The translations under genes and the position numbers were made by a program. From Chrysomallon squamiferum (lineage: Eukaryota; Mollusca; Gastropoda; Neomphalida; Peltospiridae), in assembly GCA_012295275.1 (NCBI GenBank), contig CM022671.1, forward strand, positions 22,003,822 through 22,067,821: a stretch of DNA of 64,000 bases. The letters are read 5' to 3'. The number at the start of each line of letters is the position of its first letter. Positions within the stretch are counted from its first letter, which is position 1. Positions 32,371-46,488 of the stretch are shown one piece after another. The notes under the pieces were generated by a model. It ran no database searches. It saw nothing but the letters and a program-made list of their open reading frames with translations, and was not told the DNA's origin.

Positions 32371-32388
32371 CGTTGTACTCCACAAATT

Positions 32389-35300
32389 ATGGCAACAGAA
32401 GCAAATGTAAGACAGTAAAGACGTCAGACACCTAATAAATATGATAATTATAGTTAGATCTTCATAATATAAATATTTAAATCTTAATACTATGTAATTA
32501 TTTCACACAGCAACGTTATAACGATTTTTCAAACTACCACCTAAGTTAACTTTGAGTCAATTGCGGAAGTAAACATTCGGCGAACTGATATATGTGATAC
32601 CTTATCTTCTGTCATAGACATTTTATAATTTAATATTTATTAAAAATAAAATATTTTCTAACGGTGTTGAAATTCAGTAATAAATTGACTAAACGTCAAA
32701 GGTCTAAAATACTTCATAATAAACAGTTCAGATGTGAGATAGTTGTTACAGTCATAATACTAAGAGACTTACAGAGTAAAGGATGTTAATTTTTATTTGT
32801 ATGTTAATACAGATTTGTAGTTGTAGTATACCAGTTTAACTATATACCCTGAGTATTACATACATACAACAACAATAATAATATTAAGAAAAAAAAACTG
32901 CATAGAGATTAACAGTTTGCATGTTTTTGGCACTGATGCACTATATTACTGGTTAAATCTTCTTTATAATGGTATAGTTACCCACATGTTATTATGTATT
33001 AAACACTTGCTTGTCAAATTCATGTCCAGTGGTCTTTTCTGAATTGTTCCCAATATATAGTTTTATTTTTTTAATTTATTATTATTATACAAATATATTT
33101 TGTTAACCTGCAGTAACAAAGATGAACAAAAAAAAACAAAAAAACAAAATTGTAAATTATAATTCTTTTTATTTTAATTAGTTAGTGTCATATTTCTTAT
33201 TTATTTCAGTTACAGCTGGAAAGATATCTTTGATAAAATGTTATTTCTTTCTTTCAGAATTCTTTCCAAGATTTGTTATCAGCTGCATTAGATGAATCGG
33301 GAATTACTGGAAATGACTTAGAAGATTTTGGATTTGATCTAACCCAACCCGCTAGTGGTTTTAACAGTCTCACTGGATCAGTAAGTATTCAAAAAATGTA
33401 TTATTTTTATTTATGTATATACACATAACTTGGTGTTGATTGTTTGGTAAATTTGTTTACTCTTAAAGCTCTCTAGGCGTGCATTACATGCTTTAAACGA
33501 AGATAGACTAGTGTAATAGTGGTCACTAATAGAAAATAGAGGAGAATTTAACAGATTTGATTAGGAGGCAGCTTGAGGATATGATTGTTATAACTGCTTG
33601 CAGGCTTAGGCCTGATGGTTTAAAAATAATCGTTGTTACAGTGTTACCTTCTTTAACTACCACACCACAACCAAGATCCCTTTCTTCATATTCTGTAGGT
33701 TTTGTACCAGGCTTCTTTGATATATTATTTCTCACTTACAGTTCTTCAACAATTTTGTTTTTCTCTTGAGTATTAATAACTCCCACAGAAAAGTAATATT
33801 AAACCAGCATATTAACATTTACAATGCATATACTATATTGTATATATATATTACAATATGTTGTTATAGTTTACTGTTGTTGAGTATTAAATACAACAGT
33901 TTCTTTCATTATATTTTTGTATTTACGTAATGTCTGTTGCTTTTCAGGGCTCAGATTATGCATTAAGTTCCAGTCCATTGTCCATTGGCAAGGATGATTC
34001 ATACAGGCAAATGGTATCATCGCCATCACTTAGAGTTAACACATCTAGTCCTGTAAGCTTTTTCTTCTTGGGGAATATGTGCTCTCCCATACTTATAAAT
34101 TATATATGATTTTATATATTTGTAGACTCACAGACAGACAGCATGCTCACATGCACAGACAAAAAATGTATAATTATATGTTAAAATGTAAATCATAATA
34201 TTTTGTCATGAAGATATGGATTATATTTTTTAATTCTTAATTTTTTATTTAAGTGTTGTAAATATTGCTTATAGTAAGCAGTGAGTGTTTGATTTCAAAA
34301 ATCATTTATTTCAGACATTGTAATGGTATAATAACTTGGTAAGATTTTGGTATAATATAACTGATTCGTAACAATTTTATTATGTAAAATAGATAAAAAA
34401 AAGATTTTCATCTATTCTGATACAACTCGTATAGATTAATAGCACAGATAGCAAAACATGTTTGAAATAAGTTGTTTTAAAAATTTAATGTATTCTATAA
34501 ATTATTTCAGGTACTGGGGCAGACAATCCATAGACCAGTGGCAACACATGCTGTACCAGGTCAGGCATCAGTGGTGCCCAAAATCATTCAGATTCCCAGC
34601 ACAAAGGGAAATCCAACTGTAATCTCAGGTGTATCAACCTTGCCATCAAATCTCTCTCGATCTCTGCTCCAGACTGGGTCTCCGGGTCAGCCACGGGTAA
34701 TAACAATTCGGCGGTTCGGATCAGGTAACAACGTGGGTGCCAAACAAACAATCACCCTGGCTCCCCAGTCTGGAGGGGTGGGAAATGCAAAATACATAGT
34801 GACCAACGGGGCAAAACATAAGCACACTGATCGACAGGAATGCACTGCAGCTTGGGAACGTGAAAACAACTCTTTCGGGCAATGGCCTTAACGGTCAGGT
34901 CATTCAGGCCGGCTCGCCCATTCACGTGATCAGCAAAGCTGGACTCAGTGGCGGAAAGATAATTTCCGTAACATCAAGTTCAGGTGTTCCGTTTTCAACC
35001 GCAAGTGCCACCACCATACACCGGTCAGCATCCACCGGTCAGTTTCAGACGGTGACCAACAATTCGGTGCAGAGGGCCAACATGGCAACGTATTCCACAG
35101 CCTCTCCACTGCACCGATCAGCGACTATTTCCAGTTTCCAGATGAAAAACAAAGCCGGGGATCAGTCGCATTCTCAGCTCACAGCACTGCAGGCGTTCTC
35201 ACAGCTTCAGAGACTGAAGAATGGCGACAGCTTGCCACCTCGCACTGTTGTGAGTCTGTCTTCAGTTTCACCGGGCTCGCCAGGCGGAAATGTACCCACT

Positions 35301-38300
35301 CTAGTGTCACACATGGACGACAGGAACAATAGTTTTTTTAATGGCTCAAATATTCATGCGACAGTAACCAACAAAGATATCTCCAGGATATGGTCCAATG
35401 ACGATGTTCGTATGAAAACTATCCAGGTATGTTTTAATTTACTTGTACAACTTACAAATTCTATATCAAATTCATAATAGCAAATAGCATAATCTAGTCA
35501 AGTTGTTTTCATTTTTATTGGTTCCATGAATGAATACGTAAAGATATGTAATACATAAATGTTAAACTTGTGTAAATATATCTTAGATATCTTTTTAAAC
35601 CCAGTTTTATTTGTTATGTATTTAAATATATATATATTTCTCTGTCTGTTAGTATTAAATTGCATTGAATGACTTATTTTATGTTTGTTTGTTTTTAAAA
35701 TTACATCACAGACTAAAATCTACTGAATGTTAAATTGTAGGAGACAATTATTATATGTGACGTTTTTGATAATTGTTTCACCAAGTTGTCACTGTGGTTT
35801 TTATACTGTATAAACAGAAATTCAGAAAAGTAACAGCATTTTTATTTTAAAAAACCCAACAAAAACAAAACTGACCTACAGCTGATCAAACAAAGTGATA
35901 ATGTTAGTTGTTAAGAAGAATTATTTAACATAAATTTGACATCATGAGTTATTTGAAAAATGTGAATGACAAATCCCAAGTATTAATGTATTAAATTAAC
36001 AATATCACTGATAAGAATAGATGAATGTTTAATGAAAGCCAATCCCCACATCCCTGATATAAATACTGTATTTATATATTTATTTAACAGTCTCAAAGGC
36101 AGTATCAGAACAGACCAAGGACAGCATTAGAAGAAGAAGAAGTAGAAGAAGAGGTTGAACAATTAGGACATGCAGAAACATACTCTGAGTACATGCCACC
36201 TAAATGTAAGTTGTTATATTTATCTGTGAAAAGTATTACTGTTTTAATATTTAAAAACCTTTTACAGATTCTTTTTCTGAAGACACTTATTACTGTTTAA
36301 CATTTTGAAAGCTTTAACATATCTTTTTCTGAATACAGGTATGAAAATTATTACTGCTTAATATTTTGAAAACTTTTTGAAGATGCTTTTCTTTTCTTTG
36401 AACACTATGGTCAAGTTTTGTCTGTTTTTTTAAATTAGTTATTCTTAATAATAATTTTTTATTTTTTTTATTTTTTTTATTGTAATATAATAATTTTTTT
36501 GTAATTTTTAGTAAAAATTGGAGAGAAACATCCAGATCCTGTGGTTGAAACAAGCTCGCTGTCGAGTGTTGAACCACCAGACGTCTACTACAAGTTGTGT
36601 ATTCCTGAGAATGTCATTGACTCTTGCATGTTATCAGCTTTGCAGCTAGAAACAATTGTGTATTCAGGGCAGCGTCATCAGAACATACTTCCTAGTGGAA
36701 ATAGAGCTGGCTTTCTTATCGGTATGCTCTAATATATGATATCCTTTATCATATATGTTTATATTTTGTCTTACCTCAATAAAATATTTTTATTCTTATT
36801 TATTTTCTTCTTCTTCTTTTTTTTTTTTTTTAAGGATTTTAAGATAAACTGCATGATATTATAGGTTGATTTCTAAACATGGTATTGGCTTTAAAGCTTT
36901 AATCCATTATTTTATTTTATTTTATTTTATTTTATTTTATTTTATTTTATTTTATTTTATTTTATTTTATTTTATTTCATTTTATTTTTTATTTTTTTTT
37001 TTTTTTTTTATTTTTTATTTTTTATTTTTTATTTTTTTAAATTTTAATTTCAATATTGATTTTCTTGCTTTTATATTATTATACTTTTTATTTTATTTTA
37101 AAAAACAACAGGGAAAAAGTAAAGGGTTTTTCCAATACACACAAACTTCTGTTTGGAACTAACTTTGGATTTCTTTTCATTTTATTATGTGAATTCCATA
37201 CTTCAGTATTAAAATATAATAACTGTTACAGTTTGTAGTAGGTTTCGTGGTAAATCATATTTGTTATAGCAGGTGTTAGAATTAAAGATCTGTATTTCAG
37301 GTGATGGAGCTGGTGTTGGGAAAGGCAGAACTATTGCAGGGATCATTTACGAAAATTATTTACAAGGCAGAAAAAGAGCTATTTGGTATGATGATTATTA
37401 TAATCTAAAATAATGTAGTTATTTCAAATATTTTGCACAAAATATCATAAGCAGTTAATAATAAGCAGATTACCATCCAGAAACAAATTTTAATTCATGG
37501 ATGTTGATGGTTACTGACAAAAAGAAGATCACAAAAAAAAAATGTGTAAAAATAGTTTTTCCATTTGCAAATAGCTAGTCCTGTATGTCTGGCAGATAAT
37601 TTTAAATATCTTGAGTTTAGTATTTGTAAATTTTAACAACAGATAACTGACAACAAAAATAGAAATAATATATAAACTGAAGCAGAATCTTGAGTATTTT
37701 ATAACAAGTTAATGAGAAATTTACACACAGAAGGAATAAACAGCAAAGTTTTTTGAATCATTAACAAAATATTAATTCAAATTTTGTAGGTTGAGTGTGT
37801 CGACAGATTTGAAAGTTGATGCTGAGCGTGATTTGCGAGACATAGGGGCAGGAAAAATAGAAGTACATCCTTTAAACAAGGTTAGCATATTATTTTATTT
37901 CTAGTGTCAACTTGGGCATTGGTCATTAGGTGTTATAGATCCAGCATCACTTGTTTTTAATCAAAAATTAAATTTCAGGTGAAATCTTTCTATGATTTTT
38001 TTTTTTTTTTTTTTCAAGTGAAGTTATCTAAAGATTATTTTTTATATTTCTCATTTTTATTGTTGATCTTATTTAAAAGTTACTATTTGCTGGCACTTTA
38101 GTTTAATTATTTTATTATTTTTTTTTGTATTACTATAATTATTGTTGTTGTTGTTGTCATTCATATTATATATATATATATTATTTTTTAATTTTATTTT
38201 TTATTTATTTCTTTTAATATTTAATCTTTTCTTTCTTTTAGTTCAAATATGCAAAAATCTCTTCCAAAGAAAATGGCAGTGTAAAGAAAGGTGTGATATT

Positions 38301-39282
38301 TTCCACCTACTCGTCACTGATTGGAGAGAGTCAGTCTGGTGGAAAGTACAAGACTCGGTTAAAACAGCTACTGAAGTGGTGTGGCAAAGACTTCGATGGA
38401 TGTGTATCCTTGAAAAAAATATTAAAATTATACACTTAAATCTTATTGGTATTTGATTTTATTCAGTTACATATTCAGTGATTAGATTGCTTAAAGTTAA
38501 ATCACATTGATTGATGATAGTGTCATTGAGTACAGATTAAAAGTAATAACTGAAATTATATACATGTGTCTGTTTACATAAAATGTTTAAAATGAAACTG
38601 TGGTTTCAAAAAATGTTGGAGAATGAAGTCTTAAAAGTTTATGAAGAATATTGGAACTGTAATCTAAAGAATTTGAGCTTTCATTTTTTAATTATTTTTG
38701 TTTTAGTCTCTCTTTTGTTTCTTTTCTTTTATTTATATATTTTTTTTTTTTTATTATATTTTTTTTGTTGACAAAATAAATCATTAATATAACTAGTGAG
38801 GTGCAGATAAAAGTACTTGTTTAAATTAACTGAATATATCAACATAGTCGTATATCTGTTTTATTAAAATAACATATAAGTACTCTTTTAAAATCCACTC
38901 TAATGCAAACATTTTAATTATGAAACACACCCTTTCTCTGGTTACATCCACAAAATTAGATCCTTGACCAGAACAAAGATTGTGTTTGACGAATGTCACA
39001 AAGCCAAGAATCTGTGTCCAGTGGGTTCAAGCAAACCCACAAAGACTGGACAGACTGTTCTGGAGTTGCAGAATCGGTTACCAAAAGCCAGAGTTGTCTA
39101 CGCCAGTGCAACCGGAGCTTCTGAACCAAAGAACATGGCATACATGACTCGCCTAGGTCTGTGGGGAGCAGGCACGCCATTTAAAGAATTCAACGATTTC
39201 ATTCAGGCTGTAGAAAGAAGGTGAGCTTTCTTTGTTTAGAAATATGTTTTGATCTCTTTTGATCTTTGAATGTTTCATGCAT

Positions 39283-39332
<50 letters not shown>

Positions 39333-39876
39333 AAGTGAATGAATATTGCAATTTCCCATTGCAGTTAAATTGGAAAAATAATAACACATTTTCAGCTGTT
39401 TTTCCATTGTGAAATGTTACTGAAATGTAAAAAAAAGAAAATTAAACTGCATATTTATTATGATGATAAAACTTTTTGTACTCATAGAACTAGCACTGGT
39501 CACAAAACTATATTTTTAGTGAAATTTATTGGATGTGTTTTCCTTTTGTTTTGCTTTTACTCTCTGTATTAATTAATATTGCATTATCTGAATTTCAGAG
39601 GTGTTGGTGCTATGGAGTTGGTAGCCATGGATATGAAACTGAGAGGAATGTATATAGCAAGACAGCTGAGTTTCCATGGTGTCTCATTCCGCATTGAAGA
39701 AATTCCTCTGCCAAAAAATTTCAAAGAAATCTATGACAATGCAGTGGAACTGGTAATAAATAAATTATTACTGTTATTATTATTTAAAAAAACTAAATTA
39801 GCTTTTTTCAATTTATATATTTTAATTATATTTTAAATTAAATCCTTAATAAATATATGTATTTGTAAAAGACATG

Positions 39877-39934
<58 letters not shown>

Positions 39935-42900
39935 CAAAATGTTGTTTCAGTGGGTGGAGGCACGTGAAAAGTTCCAATTGGCTGCAGATTACATTGATGC
40001 AGAACAGAGGATGAAGAAAAGCATGTGGGGTCAGTTCTGGTCAGCACATCAGAGATTCTTCAAATATCTCTGCATATCAGCCAAAGTAGCCAGGTGTGTC
40101 CAGTTGGCCAGGGACGCAGTCAAAAATGGAAAGGTAAATCAACCTTAAAAAAAAAAAAAAAAAATTTATGTGTTTATCTTCATCGCAGAATTTATTTAAA
40201 TGAATAAATTTGAGAAATTATAACAAGTATTTAATAGTTACAGTAACATTTTTGTGGATAAATATTATTTGTACATATGTATGTAAAGAAACATGTTGAA
40301 TACAGATATAATATTTATGCACATGTCCATCCACATATCTTGTACACATCCAAGTGTGGATACATAAAGAATGTATGTTTACATGTATACATCCATACAT
40401 ATATATGTATACATGTATATTTTCTGTTTCAGTGTGTTGTAATAGGATTGCAGTCAACAGGGGAAGCTCGTACACTAGAACAGGTGGAGGAGATGGGAGG
40501 TGAACTCAATGATTTTGTCTCAACAGCAAAGTAAGTTTTTCATTTTTTTTATTTTTTTATTTTTACTAAGTTTTAATAATAAGCTAGACAGAAATGCTTT
40601 CATTATACACTGAATGACATTTCACATTATTGTTTTTAACATTAAATAGTTATTTTATCTTTAAGTGTAAGTTTTAAAATGCATTTATTAGCCTGCTTTA
40701 AATTAATTTGTTTTTATGTTATGGTTTTATTTTTCAGATGATTGAACTCTGTATTTTAAATAAATAAGTTTATTAGTTTTCTTCTAAGAGTACTTAAAAA
40801 ATATATAAAAAATGTACATTTCTTGTTGTTTTTTTTTTTTCACTCAGAGGTGTATTCCAGACATTGGTTGAGAAACATTTCCCTGCTCCTAACAGAAGAA
40901 AAGCTTTTGACATTTTTGGATTAAGCAGTTTCAAAGACAATTCAACTAACAAACGTAAAAGTAAGAAGAAATGTCTTTTCACAGAACCTTTATTTTAATC
41001 TCTTTTATTAAGATCAAATTTTCATTATTATTAAAGTATTTTACTATGATAGAAGATCTCTGTTGTAGATTTTTTGTTTATAATTTGTTTATTTTAGAAG
41101 AACATTAAGAATTTCAGAAATAATGCTGTTACTGTTATTATAGTGTGTCGACAGTATTTTACATTAAAATGACTATTCCAGATCTAGATGGTGGATTCAA
41201 CCCACTAAAGAAACAGAAAACAGATAGCATGGATCCCAACAGTTCAGATAGTTCATCAGACTCCGAGCAAAGTGACCTTGACATTAGTTTGAGTGATTCC
41301 TCGGATTCAGAGAGTGAGATCAACAGTGATAATTCAAATCCATTTGGAGCAGGGTCTGATAGTGATGATGGTGGGCATATTTTTTTAATGTATTATTATT
41401 ATATATTTTTTTATTATTGTTGTTATTATTATTATTATTATCATTGATTTAAAAGGGAGATAAACACATGCAGAGTTTCAAAGAACAGTTTTGAGTTCAT
41501 TACTTTCTTCGTCTTTCCTTCTTTGTTCTAATATTTGATAGAAAACATTTTCAGAACAGATGTGTTATCTGTATGTGGATATGTAGCCAAGACTGTAGAC
41601 AACCAACAATTGCTCATTCAAAATAAGTTGAAGTTACTTCAAAGATTCATTCCTTTTTGAGACAACCAAATCAATACAAAACAAATCAGTGTGATGTTTA
41701 ATAAATACATATTTCATCACTGGCAGATCCTTGGCTGAAGAAGAAATCCAAAAAGGGCAAACCGAAGGAGAAAAAGAAGAAAGTTCCAAAAGAGAAAAAG
41801 AAGAAGAAGAAATCGAAGAAACACAAGGATGCAGACGAGGATGAGATATTTGATCGACAGCTGGCTAAGGCAGGGTTGTTGTCTAAAAATGGATTTAATA
41901 GTTTAGATTCATCTTCCAATCATGACAGTTTGACAAACAATTCATCATCAAGTCAGTCCTTGTTACCTAGTAAGTTGTAAAGTGGTTTCATTATTATTAT
42001 TATTTTCATCATCTGAGAGAGTTGACAGATAGATAGATAGTTGATATTGGTCCATCTTATTGAAAATAATTTTTATGAATGAGCGTATCAGGCATATTAA
42101 ACAGTTACTAATTATGTGTCCATGTGTTATTTCTGTCTTAGGAACAATTTCAGTAAAAGAGTCCTTTTTGTCTTTTGTAAGAAAGAATTATGGTTTAACT
42201 TCAGGTTTTAGTCATTATTTACTGTTATTCCTAAGTCTTAACAAATGTTTTCAGCATCAGATGTGTAAAGTACAATTAAGTGGCTACAAATAATTCAGGA
42301 AAATAAAATAATTTACAGTGGAAAATCTTTAGATAAAGTTAGTTATATTTCAGCATCAGATGTTAAAAATTAAGTGGATACAAATAATTCAGGAAAATAA
42401 AATAATTTACGGTGGAAAATCTTTAGATAAAGTCAGTTATATTTAAAAAAAAAAAAACATTCAAAATCTCTGAAAATGCTGACTTTATTTTAATGATTTC
42501 TAATATTGTAAATAAATATTATTTTTATCTGATGTAAAAAATAAATACTGATATAATATTGAAAGACAAAATGAATATACTGTGTGTGTAAGTCATTATA
42601 TATTTACTTATGTGGATTTGTTAATCAGATGAGGACGGCTGGGACAAGGCCCTGTCGATGAAAGCTGATTTGTTAAACAAGATAGAGGCTCTGGGTGATC
42701 AGCTCCCTCCCAACACACTCGATCAGCTCATTGACGAACTGGGTGGACCAGAAAATGTGGCCGAGGTAACAGATTATTGTTTTTATTCTTTAATATCATC
42801 CTCCTTTAGACTATAAGTGATTAAAAACATTTATTTCAAACGTTGCTTAGTTTAGAATGGTGAAAAAATGGAGGAAGCAGAATGATAGATTAAAGAGTTG

Positions 42901-45900
42901 GATAAACATTCACAAATGCATAATATATTGATATATCCATATTAGCAGGATGATGTTGTTCTTTCTTTCTTGGTGTGTGTTTGTTATTGTTTTTTTTTTT
43001 TGTTGATTTAAAATAGATTTAAAAAAACAAAACAACAAGTGTAACCAAAGTTTTTTTAAAAGGTAACATTTTTTCACCTATATAAATTATCTATCAAAAC
43101 AAAATTGTTCTTAAATAACCATAATTTATTTATGTTTTTTTTTTTAAATGAACAGATGACAGGTCGTAAAGGTCGTGTTGTGTCTAATGATGAAGGAGGT
43201 GTGTCCTATGAGTCTAGGAGTGAAGTCGATGTCCCACTGGAAATTCTCAACCTTACAGAAAAACAGCGGTTTATGGATGGAGAAAAGGTTTTGTTTGTGT
43301 TTGTTATGTTATTAAGCTGATACTTAAAGTCAGAACAGGGTTACTGTGTTGCTGCTACTTTATTGGGTGTTAATTTTGTTTGGAGTTTGATTCTTACAAC
43401 CATTTTATCTTGTTCTTTATATTATAATTATTTGATTGAAAAAAAAAATGTTATGTAATATTTTCACACAACTTTAAGTAGCAGGTTCATGAATTTTATT
43501 TCTATCTATTTGTTATACAGTTGATGATCATGTAGAAAAATCTTTTAACTTTTTATTTTGTTTAAATCTTTTCATTTATTAATTTCTTTACTTAACCTTT
43601 TCAGTTATTATTTCATTCCTCCTGGTGTTTTATTTATTTATTATTATTATTATTATTTTTATTTTTTTCATTTCAGTGTATTGCCATTATCTCTGAAGCA
43701 GCCAGTTCAGGTATTTCCCTTCAAGCTGACAGGAGAGTTATCAACCAGAAACGAAGAGTGCACATAACTCTGGAGTTGCCATGGAGTGCAGACAGAGCCA
43801 TCCAGCAGTTTGGTAAGTAAAAATGTTTGGTGATAAAACACTTGATAAACCTGCACTGTATTGATAAAATACTCTGCATGAATAAACTTAATTTCATTGA
43901 CACATAAACTATATCAGATAATAATCAAACATTAAAGATAATTTACATAATGATGGATGAATAATAAAATGTATAAATACAAAATTAAAAACAAAAATGT
44001 CGTTATTAAATTTTCCTTAAAATACTAATTAAAATAGTGTATGTACATGGCTTAGAGTAACAAGCTTTGTGATGGTCACTAACAGTTTTTCCTTCTTCTT
44101 AAAAAGCTTAGATACAAATACACATAATGAAACTTGTTTTGTATTCCATTGTATTTCTAGTGGTTTATTTTCAAATCTCCCATTACACTGTCAGCAGTAA
44201 TGATTCAAATTTTAAGAAAATTACTTAAATTTTATGTTTTCGAGTGTTGACCGTAATGCTATCATTTGACCTAGGGTTATTTTTACATCACATTTTTTGT
44301 ACTTCAGGTCGAACTCACCGCTCTAACCAGGTGAACGCTCCAGAGTATATTTTCCTGATCTCTGAACTTGCAGGAGAGAGGAGATTTGCAGCAACAGTGG
44401 CAAAGAGACTGGAAAGCTTGGTAAGATAATTTCACACAGTGAGTCTTAGCTTTAGTTTGAAAGAAATTTAACATGCTAGTCAGGATTCAAGATTGAATGT
44501 GTTGAAGGCATTATGTTAGAGAGTTAATAAATTATGTAAGATCAATATTTAATATTTTATCAGTGTTGGTAAAACTCTCTAGATGTTAATTTAATTGTTA
44601 GTTAGAAAAGAAGGAAGTGTGGACATTTTAAGATTTTAGGATTTTAAGAGTAAAACAAGATGCTATGTGACATTGTTCTAATACAGTTAGTTTTGAAGCA
44701 TATATATTCTCTATTATGTCTCACTGTTAACCCCTACTGCAGCAATTTCCCAGCTGGCTGGTAAAAAGGCCAAGTAATGATGTTGGGAATCTCTCCATTT
44801 ATTTTAATGAATTTTACAAACTGAATAAACTTACATACAGAATTGTGTATTTTGCCAATTAAGAGCCATTTGTTATTACACACGTGAGGATTCAAAGGTT
44901 TAAGTGACTTCTAGAATTTGTATCTTCTAATATAAAACTAATGGCTCATTCTCTGTATCACTGAAAATACTCTTGCAAAATCACTTAAGATATGTGTAAT
45001 TATCCTTAATAAACTGAAAGGGAAAACAGTTGTTTTAAAGATTTCACAGTACTGACTGACTCTCTCTCTCTCAGTGTTTTATTATTTAACAAATATTAAT
45101 TGTGTTGTTATTTTAATGATTATTTAGGGAGCTCTAACACATGGAGACAGAAGAGCTACTGAAACTCGCGATCTCAGCAGATTCAACATTGACAACAAGG
45201 TAATGTTATGTCTGTACATATGTATGTGGTGCAGATTTTTGTATGTGTGTTTATGTATTTGTGAGTGTATGTGTGTGCATATATGGGTGAGTATGTGTGT
45301 GTTTGAATGCAGGTTTAATACATGTTGGTGTGTTCAATTTTTTTTTAGGAAAAGCAATATTTATCTGAGATGCATCAACAGTAATCTTATTTTTAATATT
45401 GGTAATAATTCAGCAAAAACAGCATCAGTATGTGAAATATTTTACCAGTTTAATTCAGGTTCATCAGTAGTTTTTATGAAGTCTTTTGCTCAACACTGAC
45501 TCACTGATTTTTGTTTTTGTTTGACAGTATGGAAGAACAGCTCTAGAAGTCATCATGAAATGTATTTTGAACATCAACGGAGAAATGCCATTAGTTTCTC
45601 AACCCAGCAACTACCCTGGCAATTTCTTTGAAGGTAAACAAAATCTACAAAACGAATTACAGATAATATTTAGTCAACATTTCAGACATAGTTTTTAAAA
45701 TATCTGACCCCCTGTTTATTGTTTTATCTTTTAACAAATAATAAATTCAGAAATACTGACAGCAAATTAGATTTTTTTTTTTTTTTTTTTTTTTTAAATA
45801 TGACTAAAATCATTTTCATTCATAAGTTACAAAAAAAAAAAAAAAAAAAGAAGTAAATTAATAAATATATATTCTCAAATGTAAAGATGTTTATAATTTC

Positions 45901-46432
45901 TAATAATTTTTTATTATTATTTTTTTTTTTCTAGATGCCAAAAGAAGTTTGGTGGGTGTAGGAATGGTCACTATTCAGGAGCATTCAGGTTACTCCAATC
46001 TTGAAAAAGGTAATTACGCATTTTAATAATTTGGTTATAATAAATATTAACATTAATGTTATTAGCTGATGTTATTGTATAGAATATATTCATATTTTTC
46101 AGTATGTTAAAAAAAACTGAAAAAGTAAAATAACTGAATAAAAATAAACTTCAAAGAGAATAATATTTAGAAATACTGCCACTGTCTCATAATTGGCATA
46201 TCATAGTTATGGTATTTGCTGTTGCATGAAAGATTTCAGATAAAAGATACTTTGCTGTTACAGTAACCATCCAGTGGAGTTTTCTCTGAAGATTGTTTGA
46301 CATTCACAATGTTAGAAAACAATTGAAGTCCTCTTGTGATGTTGTTAACAAATTAAAATTATTTAATGTTATTTATTAAGATTATTGCTACTATTACTAT
46401 TACAGTTATTATTATTACTATTACTATTATTA

Positions 46433-46488
<56 letters not shown>

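Noticed and set aside
34725-34837. A small intron that could explain the SBNO1 exon 4 frame change
   Set aside because: The donor at 34,725 with acceptors at 34,768, 34,837 or 34,850 does not put the downstream frame right; a single-base indel is simpler.
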